A stretch of 64,000 nucleotides of DNA from Dyella solisilvae. GTDB taxonomy: Bacteria; Pseudomonadota; Gammaproteobacteria; Xanthomonadales; Rhodanobacteraceae. The notes beneath the pieces were generated by a model that saw only the letters and a program-made list of their open reading frames with translations, made no database searches and had not been told where the DNA came from. Position numbers and translations under genes: made by a program. Within the stretch, counting starts at the first letter, position 1. Each line of letters begins with the position of its first letter. Of the stretch, positions 56,460-64,000 are shown one piece after another. The stretch lies in contig NZ_QQSY01000005.1 in assembly GCF_003351225.1 (NCBI RefSeq), positions 62,001-126,000 of the forward strand. The letters are read 5' to 3'.

Positions 56460-56539
56460 GCAATCACCCTTGGGGAACCGCGCGTCGCCGGCAACCGCCT
56501 GCGGGGCCTGACATGCGGGAAAAGTCACCAACCCGAAAA

Positions 56540-56561
56540 GTCCGCTCGCGGGCGAGCGGAC
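56540..56561 (-). terminator. Intrinsic terminator after rodZ
   Basis: Stem gtccgctcgc / gcgagcggac with a tight loop, followed on the minus strand by TTTTCGGG. It should end the ndk-rlmN-pilF-rodZ transcript and implies a separate promoter for yfgM-bamB-der. Confidence 0.7.
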
Positions 56562-56584
56562 AATGGGCAAGCATAACCGATTGC

Positions 56585-56605
56585 GCCGGACCGCACAGGT
56601 CCGGC
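56585..56605 (-). terminator. Second hairpin just after rodZ
   Basis: gccggacc / ggtccggc with a 5-base loop, 7 bp past the rodZ stop; no T-tract. It may act in tandem with the terminator at 56540. Confidence 0.4.
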
Positions 56606-56612
56606 GGACGGA

Positions 56613-57680
56613 TCAGACGCCGGTCGGCGCAGCCTTGCCGTCGCGAACTTCGATGCGGAAATGGGCGACATTGGAGTGGCGGAAGCTGTCCAGCGCCATC
56701 GGCTGACCATCGAGCGTGACCTGGGCGCCGGTGGCATTGCCAATGCGCACTTCGAGCGGCTGGTCACTGTGGTAGGTCTTGGTGCTGCCGGCCGGAAGCA
56801 GGCCATATTCAAGACGGGAGCCATCCTTGGTGGTCACTTCCACCCAGCTGGCGCCCTGCAGGCTCAACACCAGACTGTGGGCGCCGCTGCCCACCGAAGT
56901 GGTCGCGGACGCAGGCTGCGCCGGGTGCGCCGCATCGCTGCCCAGATTGGGAAACGGCGCCATCGACGCCATCAACGGCTGCTGATCCGGCGCCGGGGTG
57001 GCGGCAGGCGCAGCAGTTGCCGGCTGCGGGGACGCGGCCGGCGCGCTGGCCACGGCCGCATCACTGTTGGAGCCAGCCTCATTGGCTGCAGGGGTACCCG
57101 CAGGCGCGACAACCGATGCCACCGTCGATGCAGCCGCCGGGGCGTCCACCTGGGCGACCGGCGCGGCATCGAGCGGCGCCAGGTGACTGGGATCGCGATC
57201 GAGCGTGCCGCGCACGCCGAGCCAGATGGTGGGCACCACGATCGCGGCGGTCAGCACCACATAGGTGGCCGCGCGAGCGTAATTCTCAAGCAGGTAACGC
57301 GAATGCGAGATGCCGCCCGTCGCCACCAGGGTCGGCTCGCTGGGCTTGATGCGCTCCAGCTCGCCCTTGACCTCGGCCTCGTCCATGCCCAGGTAGCGCG
57401 CGTACTTGGTCAGGTAGCCACCCAGGTACACGTGGTAGTCGATGCCGCTGTAGTCGTTGCTTTCGAGCTGGCGAACCACCCGCACCGGCAAGCGCAAGGC
57501 GTGAGCGCACGACTCAACGTCCAGGCCGCGCGCTTCGCGCACGGCTCGCAAGCGTCCGCCCAGGCTACCGGTGATCGTTTCCAACGAGGAGTGTTCCGTT
57601 TCCATGATGGCGTCGGGTGTTTCGGTAAGTGGGAGGGCGTGGTCGCCGCTATGGGTTAATGGGGACTGCTCGGATGTCAT
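56613..57680 (-). CDS. rodZ: Cell-shape protein RodZ
   Basis: A 355-residue protein. Residues ~40-105 form a Xre-type HTH (LRAVREARGLDVESCAHALRLP, YVYLGGYLTKYARYLG-like segment) that binds MreB. One membrane helix (ATYVVLTAAIVVPTIWLGV) follows near residue 160, then a long Ala/Pro-rich linker and a C-terminal DUF4115 beta domain (VLSLQGASWVEVTTKDGSRL). It couples MreB to the elongasome. It overlaps pilF by 4 bp (ATGA). Confidence 0.93.
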   Translation of the reverse strand: MTSEQSPLTHSGDHALPLTETPDAIMETEHSSLETITGSLGGRLRAVREARGLDVESCAHALRLPVRVVRQLESNDYSGIDYHVYLGGYLTKYARYLGMDEAEVKGELERIKPSEPTLVATGGISHSRYLLENYARAATYVVLTAAIVVPTIWLGVRGTLDRDPSHLAPLDAAPVAQVDAPAAASTVASVVAPAGTPAANEAGSNSDAAVASAPAASPQPATAAPAATPAPDQQPLMASMAPFPNLGSDAAHPAQPASATTSVGSGAHSLVLSLQGASWVEVTTKDGSRLEYGLLPAGSTKTYHSDQPLEVRIGNATGAQVTLDGQPMALDSFRHSNVAHFRIEVRDGKAAPTGV

Positions 57681-58474
57681 TGGCGTGCAGTTGCGTCGAG
57701 GGCGCGCGCCTGTTCCGAATCCGGGAACTGGCTTTGCAGCCGCCTGCTGTAGTTGAGAGCAGCATCCCTGTTGCCCAACCGAGACTCAATGTCATGACCT
57801 AGCTTCAATGCCGACGCGCTGGGCTGGCCCAGCGCGTCGAAACGCTGGATGAAGGCCCTTGCGCGGAATGCATCGTTCTGAAGATAAAGCACGTTGGCGA
57901 GCTGATACAACGCCCCGCCGTTCTGGGGGTCGATCTCGAGCGCCTTGCGGAAGTTCACTTCGGCTCCCGCGAGGTCGTGGCTACGCACCAGGCAGGCGCC
58001 CGCGTTGGTCAAGGCCAGGGCTGGCGTCTGGTAGAACGGATCGGCGACGGCCTTCTGGAAAAACGGCATCGCCTCGGCAGGCTTGCCGGCGGCGTTGCAC
58101 AGGAACCAGCCAAGGTTGTTGTTGGTGTCACCCTTCTGCGGCGCCAGCGCCTGCGCCTTGCGGTAATGCAGCTCCGCGTTCGGCAGGTCGTTGATGCGCT
58201 CGTAGATCACCGCCGCGATCGTATGCGCGGGGACGTAGTTCGGATCGAAAGTGAAAGCCTTGTTGACCTTGACCAGCGCGTCCTGCAGATCACCCTCGGT
58301 CAGGTACTGCTGGGCCAGATCGGTATGGATGCGGGCCCCTTCCTGCTTCTGCTCGGCCTTGCTGGTCCGCGGAATCTTGGTGGAGACACCACCCGCGTCT
58401 GTTGTTGTGGTGGTGACGCAGCCGGCCAACAACATGGCCAGGCCGGCACTCAACAAGATTCGATCAAGCCGCAT
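57677..58474 (-). CDS. pilF: Type IV pilus biogenesis lipoprotein PilF/PilW
   Basis: A 265-residue lipoprotein: signal peptide with lipobox MLLAGC, a Thr-rich linker ([10 protein letters not shown]), then TPR repeats ([64 protein letters not shown]). PilF pilots secretin PilQ to the outer membrane. The ATG at 58474 ([11 protein letters not shown]) is chosen; it overlaps rlmN by 11 bp. Confidence 0.93.
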   Translation of the reverse strand: MRLDRILLSAGLAMLLAGCVTTTTTDAGGVSTKIPRTSKAEQKQEGARIHTDLAQQYLTEGDLQDALVKVNKAFTFDPNYVPAHTIAAVIYERINDLPNAELHYRKAQALAPQKGDTNNNLGWFLCNAAGKPAEAMPFFQKAVADPFYQTPALALTNAGACLVRSHDLAGAEVNFRKALEIDPQNGGALYQLANVLYLQNDAFRARAFIQRFDALGQPSASALKLGHDIESRLGNRDAALNYSRRLQSQFPDSEQARALDATARQ

Positions 58475-59603
58475 GACTCGCCCCTTCGTCCAGACGCTTT
58501 CGAAATTCGGCCTGGCGACGGGTGCGATCCAATACCTGCCCTTTGAGCTGACCACATGCCGCATCAATGTCGTCACCGCGGGTGCGGCGCAGCATGGTCA
58601 GCACGTTGGCATTGAGCAACTGGGTCTGGAAGGCGCGGATCGTTTCGGCGTCCGAGCGCTCGAAACGCGTGCCAGGAAAAGGATTGAACGGAATCAGGTT
58701 GACCTTGCACGTCGGCATGCGGCGCATCAGCTTGATCAGCTGGCGCGCGTGCTCGGGCTGGTCGTTGACACCCTTCATCAGGGTGTACTCGAAGGTGATC
58801 GAGGTGCGCGGCTTGCGATCGAGCCAGCGCTGGCACGAGGCCATCAGCTCGGCGATCGGGTAGCGCTTGTTGAGCGGCACCAGCTCGGTGCGCAGCTCGT
58901 CGTTGGCGGCATGCAGCGACACAGCCAGCGACACGTCGATGGTTTCCGACAGCTTGTCGATCATCGGCACCAGGCCGGCGGTCGACAGGGTGACGCGCTT
59001 GGACGCCAGGCCGAAGCCCAGGTCGTCGCGCATCAGGCTCATCGCCTTCACCACGTTGTCGAAGTTCAGCAGCGGCTCGCCCATGCCCATCATCACCACG
59101 TTGGTGATGCGGCGGTTCTGGTGCGTGACGTTGCCGAGGTATTTGGCCGCCACCCACATCTGGCCGATGACTTCGGCGGTGGAGAGGTTGCGGTTGAAGC
59201 CCTGCGTCGCGGTGGAGCAGAACTGGCAGTTGAGGCCGCAGCCGACCTGCGAGGACACGCACAGCGTGCCGCGTGTCGGCTCCGGGATGTACACCGCCTC
59301 GATGGCGTTGCCGCCATCCATGCCGAGCAGCCACTTGTGCGTGCCGTCGGCGGCGCCCTTGTCGAACAGGGTCTTCGGCGGACCGACATAGCACGACGCT
59401 TCGAGCTTGGCTCGAAGCGCCTTGCCGACGTCAGTCATGTTTTCGAAGTTGTCTTCCAGGCGATGGTAGATCCACTTCATCACCTGCTCGGCGCGATACG
59501 GCTTCTCGCCCAGCTGCGCGAAGAAATCACGCAGGCCCTGGCGATCGAAGTCCAGCAGGTTGACCTTGTCGGTGGTGATGGTGGTTACAGCCTGGTCAGA
59601 CAT
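58464..59603 (-). CDS. rlmN: Dual-specificity RNA methyltransferase RlmN
   Basis: A 379-residue radical-SAM enzyme methylating A2503 of 23S rRNA and A37 of some tRNAs. The radical-SAM cysteines are in [15 protein letters not shown] (CxxxCxxC), the upstream CVSSQVG Cys and the C-terminal Cys in [11 protein letters not shown] complete the catalytic pair, and [10 protein letters not shown] is the SAM-site motif. It sits 5 bp after ndk. Confidence 0.97.
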   Translation of the reverse strand: MSDQAVTTITTDKVNLLDFDRQGLRDFFAQLGEKPYRAEQVMKWIYHRLEDNFENMTDVGKALRAKLEASCYVGPPKTLFDKGAADGTHKWLLGMDGGNAIEAVYIPEPTRGTLCVSSQVGCGLNCQFCSTATQGFNRNLSTAEVIGQMWVAAKYLGNVTHQNRRITNVVMMGMGEPLLNFDNVVKAMSLMRDDLGFGLASKRVTLSTAGLVPMIDKLSETIDVSLAVSLHAANDELRTELVPLNKRYPIAELMASCQRWLDRKPRTSITFEYTLMKGVNDQPEHARQLIKLMRRMPTCKVNLIPFNPFPGTRFERSDAETIRAFQTQLLNANVLTMLRRTRGDDIDAACGQLKGQVLDRTRRQAEFRKRLDEGASHAA

Positions 59604-59608
59604 TTTTC

Positions 59609-60034
59609 TTACCGCGCGTGCACTTCAGTGGTCGCAAAGAAGTACGCGATCTCGACAGCAGCCGTTTCGGCTGCGTCGGAACCATGCACCGCATTGGCGT
59701 CGATGGAGTCGGCGAAGTCGGCGCGGATGGTGCCCGGCGCAGCGTCCTTCGGGTTGGTCGCGCCCATCAGGTCACGGTTCTTCAGGATGGCGTTCTCGCC
59801 TTCCAGCGCCTGGATCATCACCGGACCCGAGATCATGAACTCGACCAGTGCGTTGAAGAACGGGCGCTCCTTGTGCACGGCGTAGAAGCCTTCGGCTTCC
59901 TTGCGCGACAGGTGCTTCATCTTGGCGGCCACGACCTTGAGGCCAGCCTTTTCGAAGCGTGCATAGATTTCGCCGATCACGTTCTTGGCAACTGCGTCGG
60001 GCTTGATGATGGAAAGGGTGCGCTCCAGCGCCAT
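59609..60034 (-). CDS. ndk: Nucleoside diphosphate kinase
   Basis: A 141-residue kinase balancing (d)NTP pools. Phospho-His in [12 protein letters not shown]; nucleotide-site [18 protein letters not shown] and [16 protein letters not shown] are conserved. Length is standard. It heads the ndk-rlmN-pilF-rodZ run; an inverted repeat lies 64 bp upstream. Confidence 0.97.
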   Translation of the reverse strand: MALERTLSIIKPDAVAKNVIGEIYARFEKAGLKVVAAKMKHLSRKEAEGFYAVHKERPFFNALVEFMISGPVMIQALEGENAILKNRDLMGATNPKDAAPGTIRADFADSIDANAVHGSDAAETAAVEIAYFFATTEVHAR

Positions 60035-60097
60035 AAGGTCTGCTCCGGAAAAAACGGGTATCTGAGTGGGCGGGCCGGCCCTTGCCGGCGAAAGTTA

Positions 60098-60130
60098 AGC
60101 TAAATCCTGTCGAGATAAGCGGATTTAGCT
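60098..60130. promoter_or_regulatory. Inverted repeat upstream of ndk
   Basis: agctaaatcc (60098-60107) and ggatttagct (60121-60130), perfect 10-bp arms with a 13-base spacer, 64 bp before the ndk start. It could be an operator or part of the leader. The rest of 60131-60181 is unremarkable. Confidence 0.45.
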
Positions 60131-60181
60131 CACGAAAGTTTGACAGATTCTACCTCATTAGCAACCTGGCCGCCGGCCAGT

Positions 60182-60238
60182 CCCAACGATCGTTTGACGG
60201 CCGCAAATCCATCCGCGTATGCTCAAACGATCGTTTGA
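60182..60238 (+). promoter_or_regulatory. Promoter and two PsrA-type operators of the TetR gene
   Basis: TTGACG (60194-60199), 18-base spacer, TATGCT (60218-60223): a good sigma70 promoter. TCAAACGATCGTTTGA at 60223-60238 is a perfect 16-bp palindrome across the start region; CCCAACGATCGTTTGA at 60182-60197 (14 of 16 identical) covers the -35 box; centres are 41 bp apart. CAAAC-N4-GTTTG fits the consensus reported for PsrA. Confidence 0.8.
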
Positions 60239-60259
60239 ACTCGCCGAGGCCGACGGACC

Positions 60260-60886
60260 ATGCCAGCACCCAGCGCAGCAGCCCAGTCCACCAAGGAGCG
60301 CATTCTCGGCGCCGCCGAGGAGTTGTTCGCCCGGCACGGCTTCGAAGGGGCTTCCCTGCGCCAGCTGACATCCGCGGCCGGGGTGAACCTGGCGGCGGTC
60401 AATTACCACTTCGGCTCCAAGGACCGCCTGGTCGAGGAAGTGTTCCGCCGCCGCCTGGACCAGCTGAACGGCCACCGCAGCACCGCCCTGGCCAAGGTCG
60501 CAGGCCTGCCCGAGACCACCATTGAAGACGTGCTGGCAGCCTTCATCGTGCCTGCACTGGAGCTTTCCCACGATGCCGGCGGCCAGCTGTTCATGCGCGT
60601 GCTGGTGCGCGCCTTCGCCGAGGACGACGACACCCTGCGCAAGTTCTTGTCGGACAACTACCGCCACGTGATGCGCATGTTCACCTCCGAGTTCGCCCGA
60701 CTGCTGCCGCACCTGACCAAGGAAGAGGTGTACTGGCGCGTCGACCTGGTGACCGGCGCCCTGATCCACGCCATGTCGGGCATCGGCATGATCCAGCGCA
60801 GGAGCGACGTCACCGAACACGAGCACCGCGAGCTCACCGCCGAACACCTGATCAGCTTTTCGGCCGCCGGCCTCATGGCGCGCTGA
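60260..60886 (+). CDS. TetR-family repressor, PsrA/FadR-like
   Basis: A 208-residue TetR regulator. N-terminal HTH: STKERILGAAEELFARHGFEGASLRQLTSAAGVNLAAVNYHFGSKDRLVEEVFRRR (residues ~9-65 in several segments); C-terminal ligand domain is alpha-helical with a DUF1956-like look (FMRVLVRAFAEDDDTLRKFL). Its promoter carries two palindromes of the type bound by PsrA, a fatty-acid-responsive repressor, and the next gene is fadB-like. Likely autoregulated and controlling beta-oxidation in response to acyl ligands. It is 68 bp before the fadB-like gene. Confidence 0.9.
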   Translation: MPAPSAAAQSTKERILGAAEELFARHGFEGASLRQLTSAAGVNLAAVNYHFGSKDRLVEEVFRRRLDQLNGHRSTALAKVAGLPETTIEDVLAAFIVPALELSHDAGGQLFMRVLVRAFAEDDDTLRKFLSDNYRHVMRMFTSEFARLLPHLTKEEVYWRVDLVTGALIHAMSGIGMIQRRSDVTEHEHRELTAEHLISFSAAGLMAR

Positions 60887-60954
60887 CCCCGAATCCTTCC
60901 GGCCAAACCGGCCACCCGTTTCACCTTCCTGTGTCTTGCACTACGGAGAAACCA

Positions 60955-63342
60955 ATGACCGCTCCATCCACACCCAAGGCAGCGCTGCGCATCCGCAAGG
61001 CTGCGGTGCTCGGCGCCGGCGTCATGGGCGCGCAGATCGCCGCGCACCTGACCAACGCCGGCGTCGATACCGTGCTGTTCGACCTGGCCGCCAAGGAAGG
61101 TCCCAAGAGTGGCATCGCCCTGAAGGCCATCGCCAACCTGCAGAAGCTCTCGCCTGCCCCGCTGGCCGACAAGACCATCGCCGGCGCGATCATCCCCGCC
61201 AACTACGACGAGGATCTTGAGCACCTGAAGGACGTGGACCTGGTGATCGAAGCGATCGCCGAACGGATGGACTGGAAGCTGGATCTGTACAAGAAGATCG
61301 CTTCGCACCTGTCGCCGACCGCGGTGATCGCGTCCAACACCTCGGGCCTGTCGATCAACGGCCTGGCCGAGGCGCTGCCGGAAGAGATGCGCCACCGCTT
61401 CTGCGGCGTGCACTTCTTCAACCCGCCGCGCTACATGCACCTGGTCGAACTGATCCCGACCAGGCTGACCGACGCGAACGTGCTGGCAGGCCTCGAGGCC
61501 TTCCTCACCACCGCGCTCGGCAAGGGCGTGGTGATCGCCAAGGACACCCCGAACTTCATCGGCAACCGCATCGGCGTGTTCTCGATGCTGGCCACCATGC
61601 ACCACACCCAGCAGTTCGGCCTGGGCTTCGACGTGGTCGACGCGCTGACCGGCCCGGCCGTGGGCCGTCCCAAGAGCGCCACCTACCGCACCGCGGACGT
61701 GGTGGGCCTGGACACCATGGCGCACGTGATCAAGACCATGGCCGATACCCTAGCCGACGATCCGTGGCACGAATACTTCAAGGCCCCGGTATGGCTGTCC
61801 GCCCTGATCGAGAAGGGCGCGCTCGGCCAGAAGACCGGCGCCGGCTTCTACCGCAAGGCCGGCAAGGACATCGTCGTGATCGACGTGGCCAAGCAGGACT
61901 ACCGTGCGTCCGAGCAGAAGGCCTCGGATGAGGTGTCCGCCATCCTCGCCATCAAGGACCCGGCCGAGAAGTTCGGCAAGCTGCGCGCATCCAGCGATCC
62001 GCAGGCGCAGTTCCTGTGGGCGACCTTCCGCGACCTGTTCCACTACACCGCCTATCACCTGGCCGACATCGCCGATACCGCGCGTGACGTCGACTTCGCC
62101 ATCCGCTGGGGCTACGGCTGGAAACTCGGTCCGTTCGAGACCTGGCAGGCCGCTGGCTGGCAGCAGGTCGCCGGCTGGATCGCCGAGGACATCGCCGCCG
62201 GCAAGGCCATGAGCAAGGCGCCGCTGCCGGCGTGGGTCACCGACGGCCGCAACGGCGTGCACGGTAAGGGCGGCTCGTACTCGGCAAGCGCCAACACCGA
62301 CAAGCCGCGTTCGCAGCACCCGGTCTACCAGCGCCAGCTGTTCCCCGATCCGATCCTGGGCGAGAAGTTCGACCAGGGCACGACGGTGTGGGAGAACGAC
62401 GGCGTGCGCCTGTGGACGCTGGGCGACGACGGCGTGGGCATCATCTCGTTCAAGACCAAGATGAACACGGTCAACGACGCCGTGCTCGACGGCGTGCAGC
62501 AGGCGATCGACGTCGCCGAGCAGCAGCTCAAGGCCGTGGTGATCTGGCAGACCGGCGAGCCGTTCTCGGCCGGCGCGGATCTCAAGGGCGCCCTGGGCCT
62601 GCTGCAGGCCGGCAAGTTCGATGACTTCGAGAAGATGGTCGCCAACTTCCAGGCCACCAGTATGCGCATCAAGCACTCGCTGGTGCCGGTGGTGTCGGCG
62701 GTGCGTGGCCTCGCCCTGGGTGGCGGCTGCGAATTCCAGATGCACTCGGCCCGCACCGTGGCCGCGCTGGAGAGCTATATCGGCCTGGTCGAGGCTGGCG
62801 TCGGCCTGCTGCCGGCCGGTGGCGGCCTGCATGAGCTGGCCGTGCGCGCCGCCAAGGCGAACCCGGAAGATCCGTTCGAATCGCTGAAGAAGGTGTTCGA
62901 GACGGTCGCCATGGCCAAGGTCTCCGGCAGCGCGCTGGAAGCCAAGCAGCTGGGCCTGCTGCGCGACAGCGATGTGGTCGTGTTCAACGCCTACGAATTG
63001 CTATACGTCGCCAAGAAGGTCGCGCTGTCGCTGGCCGAAAGCGGCTGGCGTCCGCCGATGATGGGCCGCAACATCCCGGTCGCCGGCGACGTGGGTACCG
63101 CCACGTTCCAGGCTTCGCTCGCCAACCTCGCCGAGGGCTACTTCGCCTCGCCGCATGACGTGGCGATCGCCACGCGCATCGCGGACACGCTGTGCGGCGG
63201 CAAGATCGAGCGCGGTTCGCAGGTTGACGAGGAATGGCTGCTCGCGCTGGAGCGCAAGCACTTCGTGGAGCTGGCCAAGACGGAGAAGACCCAGGCCCGC
63301 ATCGCGCACACCATGACCACGGGTAAGCCGCTGCGTAACTGA
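60955..63342 (+). CDS. fadB: Multifunctional beta-oxidation protein, 3-hydroxyacyl-CoA dehydrogenase / enoyl-CoA hydratase (FadB/FadN-like)
   Basis: A 795-residue enzyme doing two steps of fatty-acid beta-oxidation. The dehydrogenase domain comes first (GAGVMGAQIAAHL NAD motif near residue 18; FFNPPRYMHLVELIP; KDTPNFIGNRIG), the crotonase domain last (GEPFSAGADLKGAL oxyanion loop; GLALGGGCEFQMH; GLVEAGVGLLPAGGG). This order is the reverse of E. coli FadB and like Bacillus FadN. The ATG at 60955 follows ggagaaacca. The downstream thiolase completes the pathway; a repeat element lies between them. Confidence 0.93.
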   Translation: MTAPSTPKAALRIRKAAVLGAGVMGAQIAAHLTNAGVDTVLFDLAAKEGPKSGIALKAIANLQKLSPAPLADKTIAGAIIPANYDEDLEHLKDVDLVIEAIAERMDWKLDLYKKIASHLSPTAVIASNTSGLSINGLAEALPEEMRHRFCGVHFFNPPRYMHLVELIPTRLTDANVLAGLEAFLTTALGKGVVIAKDTPNFIGNRIGVFSMLATMHHTQQFGLGFDVVDALTGPAVGRPKSATYRTADVVGLDTMAHVIKTMADTLADDPWHEYFKAPVWLSALIEKGALGQKTGAGFYRKAGKDIVVIDVAKQDYRASEQKASDEVSAILAIKDPAEKFGKLRASSDPQAQFLWATFRDLFHYTAYHLADIADTARDVDFAIRWGYGWKLGPFETWQAAGWQQVAGWIAEDIAAGKAMSKAPLPAWVTDGRNGVHGKGGSYSASANTDKPRSQHPVYQRQLFPDPILGEKFDQGTTVWENDGVRLWTLGDDGVGIISFKTKMNTVNDAVLDGVQQAIDVAEQQLKAVVIWQTGEPFSAGADLKGALGLLQAGKFDDFEKMVANFQATSMRIKHSLVPVVSAVRGLALGGGCEFQMHSARTVAALESYIGLVEAGVGLLPAGGGLHELAVRAAKANPEDPFESLKKVFETVAMAKVSGSALEAKQLGLLRDSDVVVFNAYELLYVAKKVALSLAESGWRPPMMGRNIPVAGDVGTATFQASLANLAEGYFASPHDVAIATRIADTLCGGKIERGSQVDEEWLLALERKHFVELAKTEKTQARIAHTMTTGKPLRN

Positions 63343-63353
63343 CGAGCCCCAGG

Positions 63354-63435
63354 CTCGTCATCCCCGCGAACGCGGGGATCCAGCGACTTAAAGGCTTAAA
63401 AGGCACTGGATTCCAGCCTTCGCTGGAATGACGAG
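63354..63435. repeat. Extragenic palindromic repeat between fadB-like and thiolase genes
   Basis: An 82-bp element with perfect 8-bp terminal inverted repeats CTCGTCAT / ATGACGAG. Inside: ccccgc-gaac-gcgggg (63362-63377) and attccag-N6-ctggaat. Related to the guaB-guaA element. Confidence 0.75.
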
Positions 63436-63459
63436 CAAAGGGCAAGAACCGTTATGGCT

Positions 63460-63482
63460 CGTCACCACGCATTCCGGTGACG
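63460..63482. promoter_or_regulatory. Inverted repeat before the thiolase gene
   Basis: cgtcacc / ggtgacg, 7-bp arms with 9-base spacer, 57 bp before the thiolase start. Role unknown. Confidence 0.25.
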
Positions 63483-63538
63483 ATCAAAAACACCAATAGC
63501 GTCGCTGCGAACCACGCGCGACGCCACGGAGCAAAACC

Positions 63539-64000
63539 ATGACCAAGCAAGTGCAAGACGCCTACATCGTCGCCGCCACCCGCACGCCGGTCGGCAAAGC
63601 GCCGCGCGGCGTGTTCCGCAACACCCGTCCGGACGACATGCTCGCCCACGTGATCCGCGCCGTGATGGCGCAGGCTCCGGGCATCGACCCGCATCGCATC
63701 GAGGACGTCATCGTCGGTTGCGCCATGCCGGAAGCCGAGCAAGGCATGAACGTCGCCCGCATCGGCGCGCTGCTCGCCGGCCTGCCGTATACGGTGCCGG
63801 GTGTGACCATCAACCGCTTCTGCTCCTCCGGCGTGCAGGCCATCGCCATGGCCGCCGACCGCATCCAGCTCGGCGTCGCCGACCTCATGATCGCCGCGGG
63901 CACCGAGAGCATGAGCATGGTGCCCATGATGGGCCACAAGATCGCGATGAACCCCGCGATCTTCACCAACAAGGAAGACGTGGCCATCGCCTACGGCATG
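63539..64000 (+). CDS. fadA: Acetyl-CoA C-acyltransferase FadA/FadI-like (3' partial)
   Basis: The first 154 residues of a thiolase, cut by the window end. Start MTKQVQDAYIVAATRTPVGK (ATG at 63539) with ggagc 8 bases upstream; the catalytic Cys lies in TINRFCSSGVQAIAMAA near residue 99; AGTESMSMVPMMG follows. NRFCSSG is typical of FadA. It should act with the fadB-like gene 196 bp upstream as the beta-oxidation complex, probably under the TetR regulator. Confidence 0.95.
   Translation, partial: MTKQVQDAYIVAATRTPVGKAPRGVFRNTRPDDMLAHVIRAVMAQAPGIDPHRIEDVIVGCAMPEAEQGMNVARIGALLAGLPYTVPGVTINRFCSSGVQAIAMAADRIQLGVADLMIAAGTESMSMVPMMGHKIAMNPAIFTNKEDVAIAYGM

Overview
The window is about 64 kb of a GC-rich (roughly two-thirds G+C) gammaproteobacterial chromosome. 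The run ndk-rlmN-pilF-rodZ-yfgM-bamB-der, together with a guaB-guaA pair, a large TonB receptor and an intergenic repeat family with terminal TCAT/ATGA inverted repeats, suggests the order Xanthomonadales (Lysobacterales), most likely Rhodanobacteraceae (Dyella/Rhodanobacter/Luteibacter-like). This placement is inferred from gene content and order, not computed. I see no tRNA, rRNA, CRISPR array, insertion sequence or prophage. Start codons were often moved inside longer open frames on the basis of ribosome sites, ATGA overlaps or family N-termini.

Layout. 1-5.8 kb: the 3' part of a TonB receptor, a periplasmic thioredoxin-fold protein, a small basic AT-hook-like protein with a recognisable promoter, and an aspartyl/asparaginyl beta-hydroxylase-like protein. 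5.9-13.8 kb: nine co-directional minus-strand genes (Dps, DUF1275, alginate-export porin, secreted VOC protein, DoxX, YtcJ-type amidohydrolase, XapX, YcaC-like hydrolase, chloroperoxidase-like hydrolase), which resemble a stress/xenobiotic cluster of unknown substrate. 14.4-20.8 kb: an EF-G gene, a cysteine-less DksA-like protein, MsrB, a thiolase and a secreted amidohydrolase. 20.9-24.5 kb: a minus-strand envelope block (TlpA-like thioredoxin, CATCGC outer-membrane protein, His-rich DUF2946 protein, OprP-like porin). 24.8-27.5 kb: a second YtcJ paralogue and an SDR.

27.8-38.8 kb is the clearest functional unit, a micro-oxic respiration island: nnrS, truncated haemoglobin, a cytochrome c-FTR1 iron permease fusion, fdxA, ccoNOQP, a short FixH-like protein, ccoI, ccoS and an FNR-type regulator. 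Three FNR-like sites lie at nearly the same distance (61-68 bp from site centre to start codon) upstream of nnrS, fdxA and ccoN. This is consistent with control by the FNR protein encoded at the end of the island.

39-53 kb holds housekeeping and accessory genes: HAD phosphatase, sirtuin, CHAD protein, tadA, a divergent lysR/NmrA pair, an SDR, a GGCT-like protein, guaA, guaB, folD, a tandem-GNAT protein and a rhodanese-MoeB fusion. A 1.2 kb gene-free stretch follows (51,954-53,166). It is built of dispersed repeats and includes a duplicated 67-bp unit with DnaA-box-like ends. 53.2-60.0 kb is the conserved der-bamB-yfgM / rodZ-pilF-rlmN-ndk block, divided by an intrinsic terminator. 60.2-64 kb is a fatty-acid degradation locus: a TetR regulator whose promoter carries two PsrA-type palindromes, a FadB-like multifunctional protein with dehydrogenase-first domain order, and a thiolase cut by the window end.
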